Assembly: GCA_016932755.1 (NCBI GenBank)
Contig: JAFGCE010000031.1
Coordinates: 1-16,741 of the forward strand
Length of the DNA: 16,741 nucleotides
Reading direction: 5' to 3'
DNA from: Candidatus Woesearchaeota archaeon
GTDB lineage: Archaea; Nanobdellota; Nanobdellia; Woesearchaeales; JAGWAF01
The first letter of the stretch is position 1, and every line of letters starts with the position of its first letter. Position numbers and translations under genes: made by a program. The notes beneath the pieces are model-generated. The model was not told where the DNA came from and made no database searches. It saw only the letters and a list, made by a program, of their open reading frames with translations. This document shows, one piece after another, positions 1-6,818 of this stretch.

Positions 1-24
1 GGTTATGAATATGTATGCATAACC
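1..24. promoter_or_regulatory. 24-bp imperfect palindrome, candidate operator
   Basis: The outer arms GGTTATG (1-7) and CATAACC (18-24) are exact inverted repeats. Three more pairs match inside them, so 10 of 12 positions pair. It lies 38 bp before the start of the first gene of an operon that encodes a DUF134 helix-turn-helix protein, so an autoregulatory operator is plausible. It starts at the very first base, so its left boundary and any TATA box are outside view. The operator role is inferred from symmetry and position only. Confidence 0.4.
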
Positions 25-61
25 TAGAAAATCAACAAAACTATCGTGGAGGTAGAATAAA

Positions 62-415
62 ATGCCAAGAGGAGACGGAACAGGTCCCGACGGAAGGGGA
101 CAAATGACTGGAAGAGCCGCAGGCTACTGCGCTGGATTTGACATGCCTGGCTTCGCAAACCCAATCCCAAGAAGGGGTATGGGAAGAAGGATGGGCAGAG
201 GATTCGGAAGAGGCCTTGGAAGAGGATTTGGCTGGAGAAGCGCTGCATTTGCGCCGGTTGCTCCAGTAGTGCCTGTTTATCAGGAGCCTACAAAAGAGCA
301 GGAACTGCAGTATCTTGAACAGGAATCAAAAGCTCTTGAAGAAGAGCAAAAGTTAATAAAGAAAGACATGGAAGAAATAAAGAAGAGAATTGAAGAGCTA
401 AGAAAGAGCAAATGA
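62..415 (+). CDS. DUF5320-family Gly/Arg/Met-rich small protein
   Basis: This 117-residue protein opens with MPRGDGTGPDGRGQMTGR followed by GYC and PGF, the conserved start of the DUF5320 family. The middle (about residues 38-60) is a low-complexity run of MGRR/GRGFGRGLGRG units. The C-terminal third is a charged coiled coil (about residues 78-117, rich in Glu and Lys with heptad Leu/Ile). The start is supported by GGAGGT at 48-53, 8 nt before the ATG. Its stop overlaps the ATG of the next gene (ATGA). DUF5320 genes commonly sit beside NifX-like and DUF134 genes in anaerobes, as here. The molecular function is unknown; one cysteine and many Met residues make metal contact possible but unproven. 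Confidence 0.85.
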   Translation: MPRGDGTGPDGRGQMTGRAAGYCAGFDMPGFANPIPRRGMGRRMGRGFGRGLGRGFGWRSAAFAPVAPVVPVYQEPTKEQELQYLEQESKALEEEQKLIKKDMEEIKKRIEELRKSK

Positions 416-834
416 ACAACAGCTTTGGGCAGTCAGTGAAAAAAGCAGGAAAGGCTTTGTGGAGGAGCGCGCCGATACTAGTTGGAGTTGTGCTCCTCGT
501 CAGCCTTGCAAACACTCTGATACCGAAATCTGCTTACACTGTGCTGTTCAGCAGGATTCCAATTCTTGACTCTGTCATAGGCAGCGCCTTGGGAAGCATA
601 CTGGCAGGAAATCCTGTAACAAGCTATGTGCTTGGAGGCGAGATGCTGAAACAGGGAGTCAGCTTGGTTGCAGTAACTGCCTTTCTTGTAGCGTGGGTCA
701 CAGTGGGAGTAGTTCAGCTTCCTGCTGAGTCTATGCTGCTTGGCAGGAAGTTCGCATTAACAAGGAACCTGACCGCATTCCTGCTTGCAATAGCTGTTGC
801 AGTAATAACAGTTGCAATTATGGGTGTAATATGA
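412..834 (+). CDS. Small permease, ArsP/DUF318-like N-terminal half
   Basis: This 140-residue hydrophobic protein has about four membrane segments (roughly residues 18-36, 52-75, 82-105 and 118-140). The loop GNPVTSYVLGGEMLK resembles the conserved proline/Thr-Ser re-entrant motif of the DUF318/ArsP_1 permeases. Those are usually single proteins of about 300-350 residues, so this is about half the usual length and the next gene supplies the rest. It overlaps its upstream neighbour and its downstream neighbour by ATGA, so it is translationally coupled on both sides. No cysteines are present, so the Cys-based arsenical chemistry of ArsP is not indicated. The substrate is unknown; the NifX/DUF134 context hints at a metal or metal-ligand substrate (inference). 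Confidence 0.75.
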   Translation: MNNSFGQSVKKAGKALWRSAPILVGVVLLVSLANTLIPKSAYTVLFSRIPILDSVIGSALGSILAGNPVTSYVLGGEMLKQGVSLVAVTAFLVAWVTVGVVQLPAESMLLGRKFALTRNLTAFLLAIAVAVITVAIMGVI

Positions 835-1337
835 AAAGAAGCGAGCAAAGCATGGCTGGATGGTACTTTCTGCTTATTGTCATTGCCATCTGCATTGTTG
901 TGTTTATCGCAAAGCCCAGCGCAATGATGCCAAGCCTCAGTTTTTTTGCAGGGATAATAAAGAAAATAATTCCTGTATTCATACTGATATTCGCGCTTCT
1001 TGTAATTATGAACTGGCTTGTAAAACCAGAGAAAATTGTAAAGCATCTTGGGAAAGATGCAGGTGCAAAAGGATGGTTTTATTCAATAATCGGGGGAATA
1101 ATCTCAACAGGACCAATATATATGTGGTATCCTTTGCTTAGCGAGCTGCAGAAGCACAAGGCAAGGAACGGGTATGTTGCTGCCTTCCTTTACAACAGGG
1201 CTGTGAAGCCTGCTCTGCTTCCTTTGTTTATCTATTATTTTGGTCTTGTTTACGCAGTAGTGCTTACAATAGTGATGATTATAGCTTCAGTATTCCAGGG
1301 AATTATTGTTGAAAAAATAATGGAGGTTAAAAAATGA
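831..1337 (+). CDS. Small permease, ArsP/DUF318-like C-terminal half
   Basis: This 168-residue membrane protein has about five hydrophobic segments (approximately residues 10-28, 41-64, 81-102, 117-139 and 140-160). The stretch STGPIYMWYPLLSELQKH looks like the second copy of the Gly-Pro/Pro motif of DUF318 permeases, and the downstream NRAVKPALLPLF is also typical. It starts by ATGA overlap with the preceding half and ends by ATGA overlap with the NifX-like gene. The two membrane proteins probably assemble as a heterodimer equal to one full-length permease. A frameshift is unlikely because both pieces have their own start in a coupled overlap and complete membrane topology. The substrate is not identifiable. 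Confidence 0.75.
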   Translation: MKRSEQSMAGWYFLLIVIAICIVVFIAKPSAMMPSLSFFAGIIKKIIPVFILIFALLVIMNWLVKPEKIVKHLGKDAGAKGWFYSIIGGIISTGPIYMWYPLLSELQKHKARNGYVAAFLYNRAVKPALLPLFIYYFGLVYAVVLTIVMIIASVFQGIIVEKIMEVKK

Positions 1338-1651
1338 AAATTGCAATAGCTTCAGAGGGAAAAGATGAGTCTTCAGAGGTAAGCCCGGTAAGCGGAAGGG
1401 CTCCCTACTATCTCATTTTTGACAGCAGAAAGCTTGTGAAGTCAATAAAAAACCCTTTTGCATTCGGAGGCGGAGGCGCAGGATTCAGTGTTGCGCAGAT
1501 GCTTGGAAATGAGAAGGTTGACGCTGTAGTGAGCGGAAAGTTCGGCCCTAACATAACAATGGCTTTGAAGCAGAAAGGAATCAAGATAATAGTAAAGAGC
1601 GGGATTAAAGTAAAGCAGGCGCTTGATGAATCGCTAAAAGAGAGGAAATAA
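1334..1651 (+). CDS. NifX-like (dinitrogenase FeMo-cofactor biosynthesis) domain protein
   Basis: This 105-residue protein is a single NifX/NafY-like domain (Nitro_FeMo-Co family). It begins MKIAIASEGKD with the SPVSGRAPYYLIFD strand, then has the FGGGGAGFSVAQML glycine loop and the VDAVVSGKFGPN strand-loop near residues 70-80 that mark the fold. In nitrogen fixers such domains hold Fe-S/Mo cofactor precursors. In archaea lacking nitrogenase they occur beside DUF134 and permease genes, and their ligand is unknown. The start is supported by GGAGGT at 1322-1327 and ATGA overlap with the permease gene. No nif structural gene is visible, so a nitrogenase role is not supported. Confidence 0.85.
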   Translation: MKIAIASEGKDESSEVSPVSGRAPYYLIFDSRKLVKSIKNPFAFGGGGAGFSVAQMLGNEKVDAVVSGKFGPNITMALKQKGIKIIVKSGIKVKQALDESLKERK

Positions 1652-2160
1652 TGCCAAGACCAACGCTAAGGAGATGGGTAAGGTTCCAGCCCGGAATTAC
1701 TTATTTCAAGCCTGCTGGAGTAAGGCTCTCGTCAATGAACGAAACAGTCCTTGCTTTTGACGAGTTTGAAGCTGTAAGGCTGAAAGATTATGAAAACATG
1801 GACCAAATTGAGGCAGCCAAAAAAATGAAGATTTCACAGCCAACTTTTAACAGGCTGCTGAAAGAAGCAAGGAAAAAAATTGCAGATGCAATCGTAAATG
1901 GAAAGGCAATAAGAATCGAAGGAGGAAACTATAAAATGGTTCAACAACCAATGCAACAAGGAAGAGGTCTGGGTGCTGGGATGGGCCTGGGCGCAGGCAT
2001 GGGGGCAGGAAGAGGAAGAATGGGAGGTCCACTCGCAGCAGGTCCCGGAGGATTGTGCAAATGCCCGAAATGCGGATATGAGGAGCCAAAATTAAGAGGC
2101 ATGCCTTGCGCGCAGAAAAAATGCCCAAAATGCGGGATGCCAATGGCAAGAGCGCAGTAA
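1651..2160 (+). CDS. DUF134 family HTH DNA-binding protein with C-terminal Cys knuckles
   Basis: Residues 1-96 match the DUF134 family: an N-terminal PRPTLRRWVRFQP, the acidic stretch AFDEFEAVRLKDYENM, then a helix-turn-helix like sigma region 4 (about residues 50-75, with MKISQPTFNRLLKEARKK) and the closing GKAIRIEGGNYKM. A Gly/Met/Arg linker (about 97-132) follows. The tail has two CPKCG knuckles and an extra PC (about 137-163), a probable zinc or iron-binding module. The start codon overlaps the TAA of the preceding gene by one base. It is the best candidate for the operon's regulator, perhaps sensing metal through the Cys tail and acting on the palindrome at 1-24 (inference). Confidence 0.88.
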   Translation: MPRPTLRRWVRFQPGITYFKPAGVRLSSMNETVLAFDEFEAVRLKDYENMDQIEAAKKMKISQPTFNRLLKEARKKIADAIVNGKAIRIEGGNYKMVQQPMQQGRGLGAGMGLGAGMGAGRGRMGGPLAAGPGGLCKCPKCGYEEPKLRGMPCAQKKCPKCGMPMARAQ

Positions 2161-2161
2161 A

Positions 2162-2521
2162 ATGAAGATTGTAATACCCACAAATGATAAAAAAGGGATT
2201 AATGACAAAGTTGCGCTTCATTTCGGAAGATGCAAAACATACACTTTTCTTGATGAAAACGGAAAGATTATTGAAATAATCCCAAACACAAGCGAACATA
2301 TGGGCGGAGAAGGTCTTCCTCCGGAATTAATGAAAAAACACGGCGCTGATATTCTTCTTTGCAAGGATTTGGGACCAAGAGCGATTACGCTTTGCAGCCA
2401 ATTAGGGATAGATGTGTATACATCAGATGCTGAAACAGTTATGGAAATTTTTAGCCTGTGGAAGGAAAAAAAGCTGAAAAAAGCGGGAAAAGATGATGCC
2501 TGCGAAAGCCATAGGGAATAA
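2162..2521 (+). CDS. Second NifX-like domain protein
   Basis: This 119-residue protein is a divergent NifX/Nitro_FeMo-Co domain. It begins MKIVIPTNDKKGINDKVALHFGRCKTYTFLDENGK, typical of the family (HFGR near residue 20 followed by the strand before the variable loop). The GPRA turn near residue 80 corresponds to the GP(N) motif of the other copy. Its ATG is one base after the DUF134 stop codon, so it is the last gene of the operon. The C-terminus is a Lys-rich helix. It differs clearly from the first NifX-like protein, so the two are probably not functionally redundant. Confidence 0.83.
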   Translation: MKIVIPTNDKKGINDKVALHFGRCKTYTFLDENGKIIEIIPNTSEHMGGEGLPPELMKKHGADILLCKDLGPRAITLCSQLGIDVYTSDAETVMEIFSLWKEKKLKKAGKDDACESHRE

Positions 2522-2542
2522 TATAGCATAGAATACCATAAA

Positions 2543-2578
2543 AGTTTTAAACAAGCAGGAGTTTATTATTTTTGGGGG
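2543..2578 (+). promoter_or_regulatory. TATA-like element and ribosome site of the PurF-like gene
   Basis: AGTTTTAAAC at 2543-2552 is a reasonable archaeal TATA box. A G-run (2574-2578) sits 6 nt before the TTG start at 2585 and can serve as the Shine-Dalgarno. The expected transcription start is about 25 nt after the TATA box, giving a very short leader. Confidence 0.4.
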
Positions 2579-2584
2579 ATAAAA

Positions 2585-4069
2585 TTGGATGGTATTGCAG
2601 GAATTTACAGCCAAAAAGACAGCGACCTGGTGCACAAGATATTCTTGGCAACCGGCGCATGCCAGCATAGGGGCAAGGCGAGCGCTGGAATCGCAATTGG
2701 CAATGGAAAAGGAATTTATGTCCATAAAGGATTGGGAAGGATAGGCGATGTAGTTGACCAAGACATAATGACTGCTTTTCACGACTTGGAGCCTGTCGCA
2801 GCAATTGGAAATGTAGGATATACAAAAAACAAGATTCCTGAAAACAGGAATGCCGAGCCAATTGAAGTGCATCCAAAAAACAATTCTCAGTATCACGTCG
2901 TGCTTACGCTGGACGGCTATCTGGTGGAAGAAAGAGATTTAAAAGGTGAACTCGGGCACGACTATCACTTTGAAACAGGAAACAAAACAGAAGTTATCGG
3001 AGCTTTGCTTCATAAATACATATCTGAAGAGGGAATATCATTTGAAGCAGGCAAAAAACTTGTTGACAAACTGAAAGGAAGAGCAACATTTGCTTTGGCT
3101 GCTCTTGTATATGATAAAAAGCAAACTTATCTTGTAACTTTAAATGATGAAAAAGCTTTTGAGCCGTTTTGCTTTGGGGAAATAGACGGTGCTTTTGCCG
3201 CAAGCTCTGAATCAGTTTCTCACAGAAGACTGGGAGGCTTCCCTGAAAGGGAATATGACGGGGCTGAAATGACCATCTGTTCAGAAAACGGAATAGAAAC
3301 AAAAAGATTAAGGGGAAGAAAGATGATGCCGGACATATTCCAGGGTGTTTATTTCGGGCATGTCGGCTCAACATTCAGGGGGAAAGAGATACTCCAGATA
3401 AGAAGAGAGCTCGGGCTTGGGCTTGTTGATTATTACAAAAATTCCAGAGCAGATATAGTGATACCAAACCCGGAATCAGGATGGGGTGTTTCAGTGGGGA
3501 TTGCTGAAGGCCTTAGAAAGCCTTTGCTTCCTGCCCTGATAAAGCAGGCGCAGGCTGTAAGGACATTCCAGGAAAGCGCTAGAAAAGTAAGGTCAATGGA
3601 AGTAGGTCTTAAGTTTGGGGGGGTTGACTCTTTATTGCGAGGAAAAAATATTGCAATGGGAGATGACAGCATAGTAAGGGGCAGTGTAAGCGAGGGAGGC
3701 TCTGTCTGGGTTGTTTATAACTGCGGAGCAAAATATTTGGAATTCTGGATTTCTTACGGTCCAATGTTCTTTCCTTCATTCAAGGAATGGCATAGGGGAA
3801 GAGAATGCCTTGAAGAGCTTGCTGTCCAACGTGCTTTCAAAGACAGCAACCCCTATGATAAATCAATTGAGGAAATAAACAAAGCTGTAGGGGATATGAT
3901 TGGCGTTGATGAGGTAAGATACAACCCTCAAGAGATTGTTGAAAATGTTGCCGGAGGAGGAAGCTTCCAGGCGTTAGATGCAAGTTATCCTATAGACGAG
4001 CTGTGGTGGCCCGACTGGCTGAAAAAGGAAGCCGAGAAATTCCATAATCCCAATCAAGACAAACTTTAA
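2585..4069 (+). CDS. PurF-like phosphoribosyltransferase with inactivated glutaminase domain
   Basis: This 494-residue protein has the two-domain plan of glutamine PRPP amidotransferase: an Ntn-type glutaminase fold (about 1-235) and a phosphoribosyltransferase domain (about 250-480). Landmarks include QHRGKASAGI, VIPNPESGWGVSVGIAEG and the PRPP loop GDDSIVRG at residues 359-366. The TTG start is fixed by the MDGIAGI opening, which aligns with MCGIVGI of PurF. The nucleophile Cys is therefore Asp2. Compared with E. coli PurF, Arg73 aligns with Gly78, Asn101 with Asp110 and Asp127 with Lys134, so glutamine hydrolysis should be lost. The flexible loop keeps RTF but not the usual preceding residues. 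It may use ammonia, accept another nucleophile, or have a regulatory role. It has its own promoter and a GalT-family gene follows. Confidence 0.8.
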   Translation: MDGIAGIYSQKDSDLVHKIFLATGACQHRGKASAGIAIGNGKGIYVHKGLGRIGDVVDQDIMTAFHDLEPVAAIGNVGYTKNKIPENRNAEPIEVHPKNNSQYHVVLTLDGYLVEERDLKGELGHDYHFETGNKTEVIGALLHKYISEEGISFEAGKKLVDKLKGRATFALAALVYDKKQTYLVTLNDEKAFEPFCFGEIDGAFAASSESVSHRRLGGFPEREYDGAEMTICSENGIETKRLRGRKMMPDIFQGVYFGHVGSTFRGKEILQIRRELGLGLVDYYKNSRADIVIPNPESGWGVSVGIAEGLRKPLLPALIKQAQAVRTFQESARKVRSMEVGLKFGGVDSLLRGKNIAMGDDSIVRGSVSEGGSVWVVYNCGAKYLEFWISYGPMFFPSFKEWHRGRECLEELAVQRAFKDSNPYDKSIEEINKAVGDMIGVDEVRYNPQEIVENVAGGGSFQALDASYPIDELWWPDWLKKEAEKFHNPNQDKL

Positions 4070-4077
4070 TCAAAACA

Positions 4078-4120
4078 TTTATATAGTAAAAACTCAAATT
4101 TTTTGAATATAAAAGAGGTG
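4078..4120 (+). promoter_or_regulatory. TATA box and Shine-Dalgarno of the GalT/debranching/kinase operon
   Basis: TTTATATA at 4078-4085, followed by GTAA, is a strong archaeal TATA box. GAGGTG at 4115-4120 lies 7 nt before the TTG start at 4128. The predicted transcription start is near 4108. The TTTATATAGTAA core is identical to that of the promoter at 15263-15272 (minus strand). Confidence 0.6.
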
Positions 4121-4127
4121 AATATCA

Positions 4128-5063
4128 TTGGGGGAGCTTAGGAAGGATTATGTCCTAGACCGGTGGGTGATTATTTCTACAGGCAGGAGTAAAAGGCCGA
4201 GGCAGTTCAAAAAGCTTGAAGCCCATCATGTTGAAGTTGACTTCTTTGCGCCTGGAAACGAGCACATGACCCCTCCTGAGATAGGGAGGATCGGCACAGG
4301 CAGCAAATGGCAGATGAGGTGGTTTGACAACAAGTTCCCTGCATTGGAGCAGGATGTAAAAAACGGCATTGAAACGCACAATAAATATTTCACTTTCTCA
4401 GGAAACTATGGATATCATGAAGTTGTTGTTGAAACACCCAGGCTTGACAAGCAGCTTTCTGATCTGACTGTAAAGCAGATTGAAACTCTCCTGAATGTTT
4501 ACTGCGAAAGGATTGATGATTTAAGCAAAAAACCGAACATAAAATACGTCTGCGTATTCAAGAACCACGGAAAAGAGGGAGGAACATCAATCCTGCATTC
4601 GCATTCGCAGATAATGGCGCTAAACCATATTCCGAATGAAGTAAGGAATGAGGTCGAGGCATGCAAAAGATACAGCTCATGCCCTTACTGCGAAATCATT
4701 AGCACAGAAAAGCAGAGCGACAGGAGATGTTTTGAGAATAATGACTTTGTTGCGTTTGCCCCTTATGCCTCCAGATTCAACTACGAGATATGGGTATTCC
4801 CAAAAAAGCATGCAAGAACACTGAAAGAGACAAACCTTGGCTCGCTTGCTGAAATAATGAAAAAAATACTGAAAAAAATAAAATCACTTGGCGCAGACTA
4901 CAATTATTATCTTCATTATGCTCCTGAAGGGGACGACCTGCATTTCCATATCGAAGTTGCTCCCAGATTGGCTACCTGGGCAGGTTTTGAGCTTGGCTCA
5001 GGAGACACAATAAACTCAGTCTCCCCTGAAGATGCTGCAAAATTCTACAGGGGGGAAAGATGA
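4128..5063 (+). CDS. galT: GalT-family nucleotidylyltransferase (galactose/glucose-1-phosphate)
   Basis: This 311-residue HIT-superfamily enzyme matches hexose-1-phosphate uridylyltransferases. It has DRWVIISTGRSKRP near the start, APGNEHMTPPEI at 41-52, HEVVVETPR, and the active site LHSHSQ with the nucleotide-accepting histidine at residue 159. The C-terminal part has CPYCEII and the FHIEVAPRLATWAGFELGSGDTIN ending split over residues near 270-300. The TTG start has GAGGTG 7 nt upstream and no earlier in-frame start fits. The N-terminal zinc pair, normally C-P-F-C before PGNE, reads D38-F-F-A41, so that metal site is missing. The stop overlaps the ATG of the debranching enzyme (ATGA). It probably exchanges glucose- or galactose-1-phosphate with UDP- or ADP-sugars for glycogen turnover; the nucleotide is not decidable here. 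Confidence 0.85.
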   Translation: MGELRKDYVLDRWVIISTGRSKRPRQFKKLEAHHVEVDFFAPGNEHMTPPEIGRIGTGSKWQMRWFDNKFPALEQDVKNGIETHNKYFTFSGNYGYHEVVVETPRLDKQLSDLTVKQIETLLNVYCERIDDLSKKPNIKYVCVFKNHGKEGGTSILHSHSQIMALNHIPNEVRNEVEACKRYSSCPYCEIISTEKQSDRRCFENNDFVAFAPYASRFNYEIWVFPKKHARTLKETNLGSLAEIMKKILKKIKSLGADYNYYLHYAPEGDDLHFHIEVAPRLATWAGFELGSGDTINSVSPEDAAKFYRGER

Positions 5064-6817
5064 CTGACGATGATGTAAGTTTTATGCTTACAAACAAGGC
5101 AGGGGGTTTCTGCACTTTCTCAAACCACCCGAAATCGCGGTTTGAAGGTGTTTTCTTCAGAAAAGGGGATGATGTTTACAAGGTGATAGAGCAGTTAAGG
5201 ATTGACAAGCCTGTGACAAAGATTGTCAACCACCTGTGGTGTGTCAGCAGGGAAAGGGAAGGGCTTGCTGAGAACTTCTTTATGCCTGAAAATTCAAGCT
5301 CAATAATTTACGAGCTTAGCGAAAAATCAGAATTTGACATCATACTTGACTGCAAGGAAATATTTGACAACAGGGAATGGGGAAGGAACTATGACATCTC
5401 AAAGGAGATGGGCTGCCTTGTCATAAGATTCTCAAAAAAGAATGAAGAGAAAGAGCAGCCAGGAAAAGAGTTTGAGATTTACATGGCTGTATATTCAAGC
5501 GAGATTGAGTACAAGCCTGCAGCCCATTGGGAAAAAGCCCACTATGAGACTGACCAGGACAGGGATTCGCCTCCTTTTGAAAGGTATGTCTTTAACGCAT
5601 GCAGGCTGAGATGCAAGGAGGCTGTGTTTGCATTTGCAAATGAAAAAAGAAAGGCTATGGCAGAGGCAAAGCATGTATGGGCAAACAGGAAAAAGCTGCG
5701 GCGAAAGAGGGAAAAAGAAGTCAGGCAGCTGATTCACAAAAGAAAAATCAGGGACAGCGAATCTGCAGTCGCATACCAGTGCAGCCTTAATGCACTGAAC
5801 AACCTTGTTGTTGACAGCAAAGGAATAAGCGCAGGCATTCCGTGGTTTTACCAGTTCTGGGCAAGAGACGAGCTTGTCTCGCTCAAAGCGCTGATTGACA
5901 TAGGAGAGTTTGCATTTGCAAAAAAGATACTGTTCCACTATCTTGACAAGCTTGGGCCTGAAGGAAAGCTTCCTGAAAAAGACATAAACACAAAAATAAA
6001 GTCTGCTGACGCTGTGCTCTGGCTTTTCAAAAGATTCGAGGATTTTATAGATGCGCTGAACAATAAAAGGCTTGCAAAAAAATACCTCGGCAGGGGGGAT
6101 ATGAAAAAACTCAGGGAAAAGCTGCAAAAAACAATATCCCAGTGGATGAAGTACCACACTGAAAACGGATTGATTGTCAACGAATCGCAGGAAACATGGA
6201 TGGATACTGATTTTAACGGGGACAACAGGGCTGGAGCAAGGATTGAGATGCAGGCTTTGTTCCTCTCCTGCCTTAGGCTCCTGAGAAAGATTGACAAGGA
6301 AGACCCTTTTGAAAAACAGCTGATGAAAAATGTCAGGAACGCTTTCTTTAACAAGAGATATCTCTCAGACGGAGCTGACGACAGGACAATAAGGCCGAAT
6401 GTGTTCATCGCAGCATACGCTTGTCCTGAATTACTGACAAAATCAGAATGGGCAAAATGCTTCATGTTTATTCTTCCTAAGCTTTGGCTGAGCTGGGGCG
6501 GCTTGTCTACAATAGACAAGTCAAGCCAGCTCTTCACATCGTATTACACGGGCGAAAACCCTGCGAGCTACCACAGGGGAGACAGCTGGTTCTGGCTTAA
6601 CAACCTTGCAGCTATCGTCCTGTACAGGCTTGACAAAAACAAATTCAGGAAATATATAGACCAAATACTTAATGCAAGCATCCGGGAAATGCTTTATCTC
6701 GGGGTTACAGGCTACTCTTCTGAGCTTAGCTCAGCGCAAGAATTAAAAAGCCAGGGCTGTTTTGCACAAGCCTGGAGCTCTGCAATGTTTATAGAGCTGA
6801 TTCACGAGATGTATTAA
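5060..6817 (+). CDS. Glycogen debranching enzyme, amylo-alpha-1,6-glucosidase type (GH133-like)
   Basis: This 585-residue protein has an N-terminal beta domain typical of archaeal and bacterial GDE_N (about 1-190: NKAGGFCTFSN, LWCVSREREGLAENFFMP). The rest is an (alpha/alpha)6 catalytic domain. Landmarks are WFYQFWARDELVSL (262-275, Asp270), ETWMDTD (378-384), YHRGDSWFWL (504-513) and the closing GCFAQAWSSAMF. These are the hallmark positions of amylo-alpha-1,6-glucosidases. It should hydrolyse alpha-1,6 branch stubs of glycogen in the cytoplasm, releasing free glucose; no signal peptide is seen. It starts by ATGA overlap with the GalT-family gene and ends one base before the ROK kinase ATG, so freed glucose and its kinase are encoded together. 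Confidence 0.88.
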   Translation: MTDDDVSFMLTNKAGGFCTFSNHPKSRFEGVFFRKGDDVYKVIEQLRIDKPVTKIVNHLWCVSREREGLAENFFMPENSSSIIYELSEKSEFDIILDCKEIFDNREWGRNYDISKEMGCLVIRFSKKNEEKEQPGKEFEIYMAVYSSEIEYKPAAHWEKAHYETDQDRDSPPFERYVFNACRLRCKEAVFAFANEKRKAMAEAKHVWANRKKLRRKREKEVRQLIHKRKIRDSESAVAYQCSLNALNNLVVDSKGISAGIPWFYQFWARDELVSLKALIDIGEFAFAKKILFHYLDKLGPEGKLPEKDINTKIKSADAVLWLFKRFEDFIDALNNKRLAKKYLGRGDMKKLREKLQKTISQWMKYHTENGLIVNESQETWMDTDFNGDNRAGARIEMQALFLSCLRLLRKIDKEDPFEKQLMKNVRNAFFNKRYLSDGADDRTIRPNVFIAAYACPELLTKSEWAKCFMFILPKLWLSWGGLSTIDKSSQLFTSYYTGENPASYHRGDSWFWLNNLAAIVLYRLDKNKFRKYIDQILNASIREMLYLGVTGYSSELSSAQELKSQGCFAQAWSSAMFIELIHEMY

Positions 6818-6818
6818 A

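Noticed and set aside
412..1337. Frameshifted single permease gene
   Set aside because: The two halves meet by a normal ATGA overlap, each has a full set of membrane segments, and neither is truncated mid-helix.
62..2521. Part of a nitrogen-fixation cluster
   Set aside because: Only NifX-like domains are present; no nifH, nifD, nifK, nifB or nifE is seen, and such domains occur widely in non-fixing archaea.
5495..6537. Long open frames on the minus strand opposite the debranching enzyme
   Set aside because: They lie entirely inside a well-supported GH133-like gene, encode low-complexity Phe/Cys/Ser-rich sequence and match no family.
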